Positions 28,115-36,718 are shown, numbered from the stretch's first letter. The stretch is DNA of 64,000 nucleotides from Alistipes sp. (GCA_017555905.1 JAFZFP010000018.1:1-64000); one strand, 5' to 3'. A program made the numbers and translations. The notes: generated by a model not told the origin, from the letters alone.

Positions 28115-28543
28115 ATGGAGACAAATCAGACGAATGTATGGCTCTGCCGTAACTGCAACACCCTCATAAGCAACGATATAACAATATGTCCTAAGTGCGC
28201 TACAGAGCGTGGTGACGAGGAGATTCACAACGAGCCTATCCCCGAGGAGATTAGCGAGGTTGTGGAGCGCAAAGAGTATGGCAACCCCAAGCCTCAAAAG
28301 TCGAAGTATATCTTTAGAGAGGCGGTATTGGTGAACATCGCAGACATCACCCTTATCATCGGTATTTTCTGCACATTTGGCTCACTCGTTGCCCCCTACA
28401 TCGTCGAGTTAAACCTCACCGCCCCTATGATGTGGGCAATCGTGGTGGCTGTAATAATCTTTGCCACATCGCTACTCTCGTGGGCACTGCTTCGCACCCT
28501 TGCTGAGATATCGCGTATGCTAAGAGCGAGGAACGACTTGTAG
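28115..28543 (+). CDS. zinc-ribbon membrane protein, function unknown
   Basis: A 142-residue protein with an N-terminal zinc ribbon (WLCRNCNTLISNDITICPKC, C-x2-C...C-x2-C, about 9-28), a charged linker, then two hydrophobic helices (about 74-97 and 104-125). Topology suggests a membrane-anchored metal-binding domain on the cytosolic side. It shares a transcript with the preceding Cys-rich protein, so the two may work together. No named family recognised. Confidence 0.78.
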   Translation: METNQTNVWLCRNCNTLISNDITICPKCATERGDEEIHNEPIPEEISEVVERKEYGNPKPQKSKYIFREAVLVNIADITLIIGIFCTFGSLVAPYIVELNLTAPMMWAIVVAVIIFATSLLSWALLRTLAEISRMLRARNDL

Positions 28544-28626
28544 TCGCAATCCCTCCACAGCGTCGGCTCCATCACCCACCTCGGCAGTCATTATCGTACG
28601 GTTTCGGGACAGGGCGTTCGGTTGTT

Positions 28627-28666
28627 CGTTCGTTCGTTTTCCTGTTGTTCCGAACGAACGAACACT
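28627..28666 (+). repeat. left 40-bp inverted repeat arm, itself a hairpin
   Basis: Perfect inverted copy of 28923-28962. With three more bases on its left it folds on itself: GTTCGTTCGTTCG at 28624-28636 pairs with CGAACGAACGAAC at 28651-28663 around a 14-base loop. The GTTC tetranucleotide is repeated within each stem strand. Confidence 0.95.
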
Positions 28667-28692
28667 ATAATTATTAAAAAATTTATCTCAGT

Positions 28693-28794
28693 ATGAATAG
28701 TGAATATAGATATCAGTTGGAGAGATACCGAGGTCGTGGTACTCGATACAACTACCCTCAGTGTGGTAGGAAATATATGTCAATGAGAGAGTAG
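28693..28794 (+). pseudogene. 33-codon remnant resembling the N-terminus of DUF6371-type proteins
   Basis: The ORF from ATG 28693 to TAG 28794 encodes MNSEYRYQLERYRGRGTR, then a YPQCGRK patch. From memory this follows the start of DUF6371-containing proteins of Bacteroidota mobile elements (YR-x-LE-x-Y-x-G...TR...CPxCG). The first zinc-finger cysteine is replaced by Tyr here and the frame stops ten residues later, so it is either a dead fragment or a tiny derived peptide. It lies wholly between the two 40-bp arms. Confidence 0.5.
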
Positions 28795-28830
28795 ATACTA
28801 TCTGTTACCATACTCTCTCTACATATATCT
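28771..28830. repeat. interrupted hairpin inside the 28.6-29.0 kb element
   Basis: ATATATGT...AGAGAGTA on the left pairs with TACTCTCT...ACATATAT on the right around a loop of about 17 bases. Just downstream, near 28862-28886, TGTGGGTAT pairs with ATACCCCACA in a second hairpin. Confidence 0.6.
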
Positions 28831-28922
28831 TACTGATATAGATATCAATAGTATTATTGAGTGTGGGTATCACTATACCCCACATCAATACTTTGAGAAT
28901 AACCCTTGGTTGAGAGATAACA

Positions 28923-28962
28923 AGTGTTCGTTCGTTCGGAACAACAGGAAAACGAACGAACG
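28923..28962 (-). repeat. right 40-bp inverted repeat arm
   Basis: Exact reverse complement of 28627-28666. Its self-hairpin is slightly shorter (10 bp, 28929-28938 with 28953-28962) because the outer flank differs. Homology with the left arm stops abruptly on both sides, and no target-site duplication is visible. Confidence 0.95.
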
Positions 28963-28964
28963 CT

Positions 28965-29075
28965 CTACTGCTCTGCCTTCCTAATTAAATCAAATACTGC
29001 CGACCTGCTCTTATAGCCTAACTCGTCGGCAATCTGCTGAAGGGTCTTGCCACTATTCGAGCCACTCAGCATCAT
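28965..29075 (-). CDS. possible 36-residue HTH-like small ORF or gene remnant
   Basis: Minus-strand ORF whose product contains GKTLQQIADELGYKSRSAVF, a convincing helix-turn-helix pattern. It overlaps the last 23 bases of the YjbR-like gene in another frame, and its stop lies 3 bases from the right 40-bp arm. An in-frame stop just upstream means it cannot be longer. It is probably the C-terminal end of a lost mobile-element gene and may not be expressed. Confidence 0.3.
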   Translation of the reverse strand: MMLSGSNSGKTLQQIADELGYKSRSAVFDLIRKAEQ

Positions 29076-29454
29076 CAACGAGGCCTGCGTCTAAGGCCAT
29101 AGCGAGTATCGCTTCACGACTCTGGCGCGGAGTTACATTTTGTCGGACCACAGCAAAATAGGAGTGGCGAATCTCCGCCTTAAGAAAACTATCAGGCAAC
29201 TCTCCTACGATGCTCACATCGTTCCAATGACGCTTATTGAGATGGTAGGCCGAGGTAATCTCTTGGTATCTATCACGCAAGAGTAGGGCCCTATCGGGGT
29301 GGCACTTTACCGCAAAGTGGTCGGGATGACTCATAGTTATCATCGCAAACATACGCCCCGACACCTTATACACAAGCGTATCATCATCAAAGGGTAGAGT
29401 CTCCTGCACTTCGGGCAACGATAGGCAGTATTCACGAAATGTTGCTATATCCAT
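29053..29454 (-). CDS. MmcQ/YjbR family protein
   Basis: A 133-residue protein with the YjbR/CyaY-like fold of PF04237. Typical features: SLPEVQETLPFDDDTLVYKVSGRMFAM split by short loops, the FAVKCHP strand, AYHLNKRHWNDV and the C-terminal SREAILAMALDAG helix. The family is called DNA-binding by structural analogy; no physiological role is established. It has its own promoter at 29476-29483, and its 3' end borders the decayed element region. Confidence 0.88.
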   Translation of the reverse strand: MDIATFREYCLSLPEVQETLPFDDDTLVYKVSGRMFAMITMSHPDHFAVKCHPDRALLLRDRYQEITSAYHLNKRHWNDVSIVGELPDSFLKAEIRHSYFAVVRQNVTPRQSREAILAMALDAGLVDDAEWLE

Positions 29455-29475
29455 TGTTCTAAGGTTATATCTCCC

Positions 29476-29483
29476 ACAAAGAT
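29476..29483 (-). promoter_or_regulatory. -7 promoter box for the YjbR-like gene
   Basis: Minus-strand TATCTTTG, 21 bases before the ATG at 29454. Confidence 0.7.
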
Positions 29484-29537
29484 AGCACTTATTCCTAAAA
29501 AAACGATACTACCCCACCTGTGTACATATAATATTAA

Positions 29538-29566
29538 GGGTGCGCCCAATTGTTATGGACACACCC
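29538..29566 (-). terminator. hairpin terminator after hsp20
   Basis: Minus-strand GGGTGTGTCC pairs with GGGCGCACCC (two G-T pairs) around a 9-base loop, followed by TTAATATTAT. It separates hsp20 from the YjbR-like gene. Confidence 0.7.
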
Positions 29567-29613
29567 ACCCATCCCGAAAGAGAGGCATCGAGTATAATCT
29601 CGCTTAAGAGCCT

Positions 29614-30087
29614 CTACTCAATGGCAATCATCTTCATCTCAGGCTGTTTCACGTCGCTATCGCGCTTTGGAAGTTTGATGCACAAAACGCCGTGCTTCAT
29701 CTTAGCCGTAATCTTGTCTCTATCAATATTTTCGGGAAGATTGAAGATTTGGCGGAATGAGGTGTAGGTGAACTCTCTGCGCAGATAGTGATGCTTCTCA
29801 TCATTGTCGCAGTCGCATCCCTTTTCGCCACAACAATCCTTACCACCATCGCCCCTCTCCGACTCCTTCTCCAAGCAGACGATAAGTTGATTGTCCCCAT
29901 TAAGTTCAATCTTCATATCATCCTTGGTCATACCCGGAGCCGCTATCTCGATTTTGAACTTTTTGTCCGTCTCGATCACGTTGATCTGAGGCGAAGAGTT
30001 TCGCTTAGGAAGATAGTCGGGCCACTGCTCATAGAAGAGGTCACCAAACATACCAGGAAGACGATTCAATTTCTTTACAGGCATCAT
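29614..30087 (-). CDS. small heat-shock protein, Hsp20/alpha-crystallin family
   Basis: ATP-independent holdase chaperone of about 157 residues. The alpha-crystallin domain (about 35-145) includes FKIEIAAPGMTKDDMKIEL and, near the end, the family signature MKHGVLCIKLPK. An unusual insert between beta strands is Cys- and Asp-rich (CCGEKGCDCDNDEKHH), which could bind metal. The frame extends to 30120, but the tandem ATGs at 30087/30084 start the conserved MPVKKLNRLPGMFGDLF helix and are the better start. No clear -7 box precedes it, which would fit stress-sigma or repressor control. Confidence 0.9.
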   Translation of the reverse strand: MMPVKKLNRLPGMFGDLFYEQWPDYLPKRNSSPQINVIETDKKFKIEIAAPGMTKDDMKIELNGDNQLIVCLEKESERGDGGKDCCGEKGCDCDNDEKHHYLRREFTYTSFRQIFNLPENIDRDKITAKMKHGVLCIKLPKRDSDVKQPEMKMIAIE

Positions 30088-30211
30088 AGAATAGTTAATT
30101 TTTATGGTTAAACACACCACTCTTTTGCAAAATGTGAGCCAATAATTGGTTAAATCAAGGGTTTAAGTTGCTCTTTTTCAAAAAAAATTTGGTGGGAAGA
30201 AAAAAACGATA

Positions 30212-30219
30212 TATATTTG
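30212..30219 (+). promoter_or_regulatory. promoter for rpsP-rimM
   Basis: TATATTTG with TTTG at 30188-30191 (20-base spacer), 62 bases before the rpsP ATG. Confidence 0.8.
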
Positions 30220-30281
30220 CGCGCTGAAAACCCCAATGGGTTATGCGTATTTATTTATTAACCAATAAAATTTTATAGCAA

Positions 30282-30815
30282 ATGGCTGTTAAAATTCGTT
30301 TGGCACGTCACGGTAAGAAGGGTTACGCTTTCTACCACATCGTTGCCGCAGATAGCAGAGCGCCACGTGATGGTAAGTTCATCGAGAAGTTGGGTACTTA
30401 CAACCCTAACACGAATCCTGCTACAATCGATTTGAAGTTCGACCGAGCTTTGAATTGGTTACTTAAGGGCGCACAACCTACTGACACTTGTCGAGCAATT
30501 CTCTCGTACAAGGGTGTAATGTATATGAAGCACCTTTTGGGTGGCGTTGCTAAGGGCGCATTCACTGAGGCTGAGGCTGAGGCTCGCTTCAACAAGTGGA
30601 TGGAGGAGAAGCAGTCTAAGATTGACGCTAAGGCTAACAAGCTCTCTTCTGACGCTAACGCTGCTAAGAAGGCTCAGCTCGCTGCTGAGACTAAGATTAA
30701 GGAGGAGCGCGCTGCTGCCATCGCTGAGAAGAAGGCTGCAGAGGCTGCTGCTGCCGCTGAGGCTGCTGCTGAGGCAACCGCTGAGGAGGCTACCGAGGAG
30801 GCTACTGAGGCTTAA
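30282..30815 (+). CDS. rpsP: 30S ribosomal protein S16 with long C-terminal extension
   Basis: Core small-subunit protein. Residues 1-85 are the S16 fold ([40 protein letters not shown]). At 177 residues it is twice the usual bacterial length; the tail from about 100 is a Lys-, Ala- and Glu-rich helix ending in [11 protein letters not shown]. Such long tails are common in Bacteroidota S16. It is followed after 10 bases by rimM. Confidence 0.97.
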   Translation: MAVKIRLARHGKKGYAFYHIVAADSRAPRDGKFIEKLGTYNPNTNPATIDLKFDRALNWLLKGAQPTDTCRAILSYKGVMYMKHLLGGVAKGAFTEAEAEARFNKWMEEKQSKIDAKANKLSSDANAAKKAQLAAETKIKEERAAAIAEKKAAEAAAAAEAAAEATAEEATEEATEA

Positions 30816-30825
30816 TCAAGGTGCT

Positions 30826-31317
30826 ATGATCGCCGTGGGACGCATAGGCCGAATCTTCGGCAATGACGGTGGTGTAATGGTAACTCTTTATACCAATTTC
30901 CCTGACGATTTCCAAAACAAGGAACCGCTGTTTGTCATCATCGACAAACTCGCGGTTCCTATTTTTTCATCATCCTTCGAGCGTCGTGGTCAGTCGGGCG
31001 CTATAATTCTCTTCGACGACATCGACACCCCACGTCGTGCCGAGGAGTTCCTCGTAGGTCGCGAGATATTCATCGAGAGCGAGGAGGAGGCAGATGATGA
31101 GTTCTATATGGAGGATTTGATTGGCTTTACCGCCATCATCGGCAAGCGTCGTGGCACGGTGAGCGACTACTACGACAGCGAGGCCAACCCTCTCTTCGGC
31201 ATCACCCTCGAGGAGAAGGAGCATCTAATCCCTGCACAAGAGGAGTTTATAGCAAGTATTGACTTCGATGGCCGAAAGATAAAATTCGTTCTGCCAGATG
31301 GTCTGCTCGACCTATAG
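30826..31317 (+). CDS. rimM: 16S rRNA processing protein RimM
   Basis: Assembly factor for the 30S head. The 163 residues contain the N-terminal RimM domain (MIAVGRIGRIFGNDGGVMVT) and a C-terminal PRC-barrel (LIGFTAIIGKRRGTVSDY, LIPAQEEFIASID). The frame is open from 30541 inside rpsP, but ATG 30826 begins the conserved fold and follows the rpsP stop by 10 bases. Classical rpsP-rimM pairing supports the assignment; trmD is not next to it here. Confidence 0.93.
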   Translation: MIAVGRIGRIFGNDGGVMVTLYTNFPDDFQNKEPLFVIIDKLAVPIFSSSFERRGQSGAIILFDDIDTPRRAEEFLVGREIFIESEEEADDEFYMEDLIGFTAIIGKRRGTVSDYYDSEANPLFGITLEEKEHLIPAQEEFIASIDFDGRKIKFVLPDGLLDL

Positions 31318-31330
31318 ATATTTGTTATAG

Positions 31331-31353
31331 AGGAGGCGTGCCTCCTTTTTTTT
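31331..31353 (+). terminator. intrinsic terminator after rimM
   Basis: AGGAGG/CCTCCT stem with a 4-base loop and a run of eight T. Confidence 0.85.
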
Positions 31354-31439
31354 ATTTTATAACTACAGCGCAAGTGGTCGGTAGTGAAGTTTTAGCGAGG
31401 CTATCAATTCACAAATTTGCACATTTGTATTTATTTACA

Positions 31440-31447
31440 TACTTTTG
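31440..31447 (+). promoter_or_regulatory. promoter for folE-mnmA
   Basis: TACTTTTG with TTTG at 31416-31419 and a 20-base spacer; the folE ATG follows 21 bases later. Confidence 0.8.
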
Positions 31448-31468
31448 CTACATAATATTATATATAGT

Positions 31469-32071
31469 ATGAGCGAACTTATTTCAAACTACAAAAGAGA
31501 GGATATATACAACCAAGAGAAGATTGACGAGTTGATGGTCCACTACCGCGAGATTCTTCGTCTTTTGGGCGAAGACCCCTACCGTGAGGGATTACTCAAG
31601 ACCCCAGAGCGTGTGGCTAAGGCTATGTCGTTCATCACCAAGGGATATGCTCAGGACCCTATCGCCATCCTTCGCTCGGCAATGTTCAAGGAGGAGTATC
31701 AGCAGATGGTACTTGTGAAGGATATCGAGCTCTTCTCGGTATGCGAGCACCATATGTTGCCATTCATCGGCAAGGCCCACGTGGCATACATTCCTAATGG
31801 CCACATCACTGGCCTATCGAAGATTGCGCGTGTAGTAGAGTGCTTTGCTCGCCGTCTCCAGGTTCAGGAGCGTCTTACCGTGCAGATTCGCGACTGCATC
31901 CAGCAGGCCCTCAACCCCATAGGTGTTGCAGTTGTTATCGAGGCAAGCCATACCTGTATGCAGATGCGTGGTGTGGAGAAACAGCGCTCTATAACTACCA
32001 CCTCGGCCTTCACCGGCATCTTCCTCTCGGACCCTCGTACTCGTGACGAGTTTATGCAGTTGATTCGATAA
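31469..32071 (+). CDS. folE: GTP cyclohydrolase I
   Basis: First step of tetrahydrofolate (and queuosine) synthesis: GTP to dihydroneopterin triphosphate. The 200 residues include the zinc and active-site segment [20 protein letters not shown] (about 90-109), [20 protein letters not shown] and the C-terminal [12 protein letters not shown] with the second zinc cysteine. ATG 31469 (MSELISNYK) is preferred over the in-frame 31445, which lies immediately after the -7 box. It is followed by mnmA after 12 bases. Confidence 0.95.
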   Translation: MSELISNYKREDIYNQEKIDELMVHYREILRLLGEDPYREGLLKTPERVAKAMSFITKGYAQDPIAILRSAMFKEEYQQMVLVKDIELFSVCEHHMLPFIGKAHVAYIPNGHITGLSKIARVVECFARRLQVQERLTVQIRDCIQQALNPIGVAVVIEASHTCMQMRGVEKQRSITTTSAFTGIFLSDPRTRDEFMQLIR

Positions 32072-32083
32072 GGAGGAGCGAAA

Positions 32084-33259
32084 ATGCGAGTAGTAGTTGG
32101 TCTTTCGGGAGGAGTTGATTCATCTGTGGCTGCGCTCTTGCTCAAGGAGCAGGGTCACGAGGTGATAGGACTCTTTATGCGCAATTGGCACGACACCACG
32201 GGAACTCTCGAGGGTGACTGCCCCTGGTACGACGACCAACTTTTTGCGGAACTCGTAGCCAAACGCCTCGACATAGAGTTCCACTACGTAGATCTCTCGG
32301 AGCAGTATCGTACACGAGTGGTGGACTATATGTTTTCGGAGTACGAAAAGGGTCGCACACCAAACCCCGACGTTCTCTGCAACAGAGAGATAAAATTCGA
32401 CGTTTTCCTCAAAGAGGCTCTAAAACTCGGAGCCGAGCGTGTCGCTACAGGCCACTACTGCAGACGCGAGGAATGGATTGATAGTCAGGGCCAAACACAT
32501 TATCGTCTATTGGCTGGAAGTGATCCAAACAAGGATCAAAGTTACTTCCTCTGCCAACTCACCCAGGAGCAACTCTCCTATGCTATGTTCCCCATCGGCG
32601 ACCTTCTAAAGCCCGAGGTTAGACGCATAGCCGAAGAGAATAAATTGGCTACCGCAAAACGCAAAGATTCGCAAGGTATCTGCTTCGTGGGAAAGGTCGA
32701 TCTTCCTGTTTTCCTACAGCAAAAACTCGCGGCCAAGGAGGGTAATGTTCACGAGATTCTACCCCACTCACCACGCTTCCAGCGCACGGCCGAGGCAAAC
32801 GACCACAAGACACTTTCAGAACCATACCGCCTAACTATACGTGATGGCAAGAAGATCGGCACCCATCAGGGCGCACACTTCTACACCATAGGCCAGCGTA
32901 AGGGTTTAGGCATCGGTGGACGCAAGGAGTCACTCTTTGTGATTGGCACTGATATTGAGCATAATGCCGTCTTTGTGGGCGAGGGCGACAACCACCCAGG
33001 ACTCTACCGCAAGGCACTGCGTATCGCACCTTGTGAGGTACATTGGGTCGATGGAGTAGATGCTATGAAAATTGGCGAGCGCAGAGCCTACGATGTACGC
33101 ATACGCTATCGCCAACCACTGCAACGAGCAGAACTCATAATGGAAGAGGATGGTCTATATATACTCTTCGACGAAGCCCAGCGTGGCATCACCGCGGGTC
33201 AGTTTGCTGCGTGGTATGATGGCGAGCGACTCCTTGGCAGTGGCGTGATTGAGCGATAA
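32084..33259 (+). CDS. mnmA: tRNA-specific 2-thiouridylase
   Basis: Makes s2U at the wobble position 34 of Lys, Glu and Gln tRNAs; the tRNA-Gln(UUG) at 46.8 kb is a likely substrate. The 391 residues start with the PP-loop VVVGLSGGVDSSVAALLL (about 3-20). Catalytic cysteines are in NPDVLCNREIKF and SQGICFVG, and the C-terminal beta-barrel contains GQRKGLGIGG. An AGGAGG lies 7 bases before the ATG, one of the few strong Shine-Dalgarno sequences in the window. Confidence 0.95.
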   Translation: MRVVVGLSGGVDSSVAALLLKEQGHEVIGLFMRNWHDTTGTLEGDCPWYDDQLFAELVAKRLDIEFHYVDLSEQYRTRVVDYMFSEYEKGRTPNPDVLCNREIKFDVFLKEALKLGAERVATGHYCRREEWIDSQGQTHYRLLAGSDPNKDQSYFLCQLTQEQLSYAMFPIGDLLKPEVRRIAEENKLATAKRKDSQGICFVGKVDLPVFLQQKLAAKEGNVHEILPHSPRFQRTAEANDHKTLSEPYRLTIRDGKKIGTHQGAHFYTIGQRKGLGIGGRKESLFVIGTDIEHNAVFVGEGDNHPGLYRKALRIAPCEVHWVDGVDAMKIGERRAYDVRIRYRQPLQRAELIMEEDGLYILFDEAQRGITAGQFAAWYDGERLLGSGVIER

Positions 33260-33288
33260 CATATTCCGAAAAACGATATTACCATTTA

Positions 33289-33321
33289 ACAGAAAAGGCC
33301 GTACAATACAGTCTTTTCTGT
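33289..33321 (+). terminator. hairpin after mnmA
   Basis: Perfect ACAGAAAAG/CTTTTCTGT stem with a 15-base loop and an A/T-rich tail. Low GC content makes it a moderate terminator. Confidence 0.6.
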
Positions 33322-33365
33322 TATTTATTTCAGGCATTTGTATTGCATTTTCAAAAAAATTTACT

Positions 33366-33373
33366 TACTTTTG
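33366..33373 (+). promoter_or_regulatory. -7 promoter box for ppdK
   Basis: TACTTTTG, 83 bases before the ppdK ATG, so the mRNA has an unusually long leader of about 80 bases in which I see no clear riboswitch. Confidence 0.7.
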
Positions 33374-33456
33374 TAAGCTATTCGCAGTAAATCCCCTTAT
33401 TGCGGACTGGTCTTATATGAAATTTTAACTTTTAACTAATTATAAACTAAACGATT

Positions 33457-36183
33457 ATGGCTGATGTAAAACGTGTCTACACCTTCGGTAACAAAGAGGC
33501 TGAGGGTAATGGCAAGATGCGCGAGTTGCTTGGTGGTAAGGGTGCTAACCTCGCTGAGATGAACTTGATCGGTATTCCTGTACCTCCAGGATTCACTATC
33601 ACAACTGATGTATGTTCTGAGTACTACGCTCAGGGAAAAGAGAAGGTTATCGAGATGTTGCGCCCAGAGGTTGAGGCTGCTATTAAGAACATCGAGAACC
33701 TCACAGGTCGTAAGTTCAACGACACTACCCTCCCACTTTTGGTTTCTGTACGCTCTGGTGCACGTGCATCAATGCCAGGTATGATGGATACCATCCTTAA
33801 CCTCGGTATGAACGACGAGGCTGTAGAGGCTATGGCTAAGCTTTCAGGCAACCCACGTTTCGCTTGGGACTCATACCGTCGTTTCGTACAGATGTATGGT
33901 GACGTAGTTCTCGATATGAAGCCTGCTTCAAAGGAGGATCACGATCCATTCGAGGTAATCATCGACGCTCAGAAGGAGAAGCGCGGTGTTAAGAACGATA
34001 CAGACCTCACAACTGAGGATTTGAAGGAGTTGGTAGTAGAGTTCAAGAAGGCTATCAAGGCTCAGACAGGCAAGGAGTTCCCAACAAGCGCTTGGGATCA
34101 GCTCTGGGGTGCTATCTGCGCAGTGTTCGGCTCTTGGATGAACGAGCGTGCTATCCTCTACCGTAAACTCAACAACATCCCTGAGGCTTGGGGTACTGCA
34201 GTATCTGTTCAGGCGATGGTATTCGGTAATATGGGTGAGAACTCTGCAACTGGTGTAGCATTCTCTCGTGATGCTGCAACTGGTGAGAATATCTTCAATG
34301 GTGAGTATCTTATCAATGCTCAGGGTGAGGACGTAGTAGCAGGTATCCGTACTCCAAAGCAGATTACTATCGAGGGTTCTAAGCGTTGGGCTGCTGCTCA
34401 GAATATCTCTGAGGAGGAGCGTAAGAGCAAGTACCCATCTTTGGAGGAGGTTATGCCTGAGGTATATGCTGAGTTGGACGGCATCCAGCGCCACTTGGAG
34501 CAGTACTTTACAGATATGCAGGATATCGAGTTCACTATCCAGGACGGTAAGTTGTGGATGTTGCAGTGCCGTAACGGTAAGCGTACAGGTGCTGCGATGG
34601 TGAAGATCGCTATGGATATGCTTCGCGAGGGTCTTATCGACGAGAAGACTGCAGTTTTGCGTTGCGAGCCTGAGAAGCTCGACGAGCTCTTGCACCCAGT
34701 ATTCGACAAGAAGGCTATCAAGAACGCTAAGGTTATCGTTAAGGGTCTTCCAGCATCTCCAGGTGCTGCTACAGGTCCTGTAGTATTCTTCGCTGACGAC
34801 GCTGAGAAGGTTCTCAACGAGACTGGCCAGAAGGCTATCCTCGTTCGTATCGAGACATCTCCAGAGGACTTGAAGGGTATGTTGGATGCAGCTGGTATCC
34901 TCACCGCTCGTGGTGGTATGACATCTCACGCTGCCGTTGTTGCACGTGGTATGGGTAAGTGCTGTGTATCGGGTGCTGGTGAGTTGGAGATCGACTACAA
35001 GGCTCGCACTATCAAGGTTAATGGCTTCGAGATTAAGGAGGGTGACTGGATCTCATTGAACGGTTCTACTGGTGAGGTTTACTTGGGTCAGGTTGCTACT
35101 CAGGCTGCTAACCTCGATGGCGACTTCGGTCAGCTTATGGAGCTCGCAGGCAAGTACTCAAAGATGAATGTTCGTGCTAACGCTGATACTCCACGTGATG
35201 CTGAGCAGGCATTTGCTTTCGGTGCTCAGGGTATCGGTCTTTGCCGTACAGAGCATATGTTCTTCGAGGGTGACCGTATCAAGGCTATCCGCGAGATGAT
35301 TCTCTCTGACGACGAGGCTGGTCGCCGTGTGGCTCTTGCTAAGTTGTTGCCTATGCAGCGTGGCGACTTCGAGGGTCTCTTCAAGGTTATGAATGGCTAC
35401 CCAGTTATCGTTCGTTTGCTCGATCCACCATTGCACGAGTTCGCTCCTAACACTGAGAAGGATCAGCGCGATATGGCTGAGGCTATGGGCATTCCATTCG
35501 AGAAGGTTGTTGCTAAGGTTGAGGCTTTGCACGAGGTGAACCCAATGCTTGGTCACCGTGGTTGCCGTCTCGGTAACACATACCCAGAGATTACTGAGAT
35601 GCAGGCTCGCGCTATCATCGAGGCTGCTATGAACGTAAAGGCTTCAGGTACCCCTGTTAAGGTAGAGATTATGGTTCCATTGGTAGGTAACCACAAGGAG
35701 CTTCGCTACCAGAAGAACATCATCGACAAGACTGCTGAGGCAGTATTCGCTGAGCGCAACGACCGCATCGACTACTTGGTAGGTACTATGATTGAGGTTC
35801 CACGTGCCGCAGTTACTGCTAACCAGATTGCTGAGGTTGCTGAGTTCTTCTCATTCGGTACTAACGACCTTACTCAGATGACTCTCGGTTTCTCTCGTGA
35901 CGATATCGCTAAGTTCTTGCCTGTTTACCTCGAGAAGAACATTCTTAAGAATGACCCATTCAAGGTATTGGATCGCAATGGCGTAGGTCAGCTCGTTCGT
36001 GAGGCTGTATTCAAGGGTCGCACAACACGTCCAGACTTGAAGTGCGGTATCTGTGGTGAGCACGGTGGTGAGCCTTCATCAGTTGAGTTCTGCCACTACG
36101 CTGGTTTGAACTACGTAAGCTGCTCTCCATTCCGTGTGCCTATCGCACGCCTCGCAGCAGCTCACGCAGCTCTCAACGAGTAA
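33457..36183 (+). CDS. ppdK: pyruvate, phosphate dikinase
   Basis: Reversibly converts pyruvate, ATP and Pi to PEP, AMP and PPi; in anaerobes it works in glycolysis or gluconeogenesis. The 908 residues hold an N-terminal ATP-grasp domain (about 1-380), the phosphohistidine domain with the swivelling H491 in [18 protein letters not shown], and the C-terminal PEP-binding TIM barrel with the conserved [17 protein letters not shown] cysteine region. Codon use is strongly biased to highly expressed forms (GCT, GGT, AAG), suggesting abundant protein. It is a single-gene unit with its own promoter and terminator. Confidence 0.97.
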   Translation: MADVKRVYTFGNKEAEGNGKMRELLGGKGANLAEMNLIGIPVPPGFTITTDVCSEYYAQGKEKVIEMLRPEVEAAIKNIENLTGRKFNDTTLPLLVSVRSGARASMPGMMDTILNLGMNDEAVEAMAKLSGNPRFAWDSYRRFVQMYGDVVLDMKPASKEDHDPFEVIIDAQKEKRGVKNDTDLTTEDLKELVVEFKKAIKAQTGKEFPTSAWDQLWGAICAVFGSWMNERAILYRKLNNIPEAWGTAVSVQAMVFGNMGENSATGVAFSRDAATGENIFNGEYLINAQGEDVVAGIRTPKQITIEGSKRWAAAQNISEEERKSKYPSLEEVMPEVYAELDGIQRHLEQYFTDMQDIEFTIQDGKLWMLQCRNGKRTGAAMVKIAMDMLREGLIDEKTAVLRCEPEKLDELLHPVFDKKAIKNAKVIVKGLPASPGAATGPVVFFADDAEKVLNETGQKAILVRIETSPEDLKGMLDAAGILTARGGMTSHAAVVARGMGKCCVSGAGELEIDYKARTIKVNGFEIKEGDWISLNGSTGEVYLGQVATQAANLDGDFGQLMELAGKYSKMNVRANADTPRDAEQAFAFGAQGIGLCRTEHMFFEGDRIKAIREMILSDDEAGRRVALAKLLPMQRGDFEGLFKVMNGYPVIVRLLDPPLHEFAPNTEKDQRDMAEAMGIPFEKVVAKVEALHEVNPMLGHRGCRLGNTYPEITEMQARAIIEAAMNVKASGTPVKVEIMVPLVGNHKELRYQKNIIDKTAEAVFAERNDRIDYLVGTMIEVPRAAVTANQIAEVAEFFSFGTNDLTQMTLGFSRDDIAKFLPVYLEKNILKNDPFKVLDRNGVGQLVREAVFKGRTTRPDLKCGICGEHGGEPSSVEFCHYAGLNYVSCSPFRVPIARLAAAHAALNE

Positions 36184-36207
36184 TCGAGATATTTCTAAAT
36201 ATCCAAT

Positions 36208-36245
36208 GGGGGTGTCCACAGATGTTGGACACCCTCACTTTTTAC
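36208..36245 (+). terminator. intrinsic terminator after ppdK
   Basis: GGGTGTCC/GGACACCC stem with a 9-base loop, followed by TCACTTTTTAC. Confidence 0.8.
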
Positions 36246-36358
36246 TATATAGACCAACCGTACCATTTGTCCGATTTGGCACATTGGTCGAATAGAGATA
36301 AAATTGAGCTTTCTAAAAAAATAATTGTAAATCTTTTGGTCGTTTCAAAAAAAAGCAT

Positions 36359-36366
36359 TAATTTAG
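36359..36366 (+). promoter_or_regulatory. near-consensus -7 box for the small HTH gene
   Basis: TAATTTAG (one mismatch to TAnnTTTG) with TTTTG at 36334-36338 and a 20-base spacer, 43 bases before the ATG. Confidence 0.5.
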
Positions 36367-36408
36367 TAGTGCGAAACAAAATTACATTAATCTTAATACC
36401 TTAAAATT

Positions 36409-36654
36409 ATGATTATCACATTTAACGAATTGCGCCGCATCAAGGACAAGTTGCCCAGTGGTAGCTCGCAGCGCATAGCAGACGAATTGGGTATCGACGT
36501 TGATACTGTACGTAACTACTTCGGTGGAAAGCATTTTGATGCTAAGGATGGTATCGGTATTCACATTGAGCAGGGCCCTGATGGTGGCGTAGTAACTCTT
36601 GACGATACAACTATTTTCGACGCTGCAATGCGCATTCTTAACGAGCAAAAATAA
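36409..36654 (+). CDS. small HTH DNA-binding protein
   Basis: An 81-residue protein with an N-terminal helix (FNELRRIKDKLP) and a clear helix-turn-helix, SSQRIADELGIDVDTVRNYF (about 19-38), then a short beta region with GGVVTLDDTTIFDAAMRIL. I do not know a named family, but compact HTH proteins of this type are common in Bacteroidales. It stands alone with its own promoter and terminator. Codon use suggests good expression. Possible role: regulator or nucleoid-associated protein. Confidence 0.82.
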   Translation: MIITFNELRRIKDKLPSGSSQRIADELGIDVDTVRNYFGGKHFDAKDGIGIHIEQGPDGGVVTLDDTTIFDAAMRILNEQK

Positions 36655-36685
36655 GGGTCGATATTTCGATTATAGACTTTGTTAC

Positions 36686-36718
36686 GGAGACTGCTAACTT
36701 AATGGTTATGCGGTCTCC
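36686..36718 (+). terminator. hairpin terminator after the small HTH gene
   Basis: GGAGACTGC pairs with GCGGTCTCC across a 15-base loop, followed by TTCTATTAT. Confidence 0.65.

Larger units (their letters stand above)
28544..29052. other. 509-bp gene-poor region with palindromic element and small ORF remnants
   Basis: No full-length gene. It holds two 40-bp inverted arms (28627-28666 and 28923-28962), a 33-codon ORF between them, further hairpins, and a minus-strand 36-codon HTH-like ORF just outside the right arm. The outer part (28544-28620) shows nothing recognisable. It looks like a relic of a mobile element. Confidence 0.7.

Noticed and set aside
28621-28666. GTTC tetranucleotide runs read as a CRISPR or simple tandem repeat array
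   Set aside because: There are only a few units, arranged as inverted hairpin stems, with no spacers and no cas genes.
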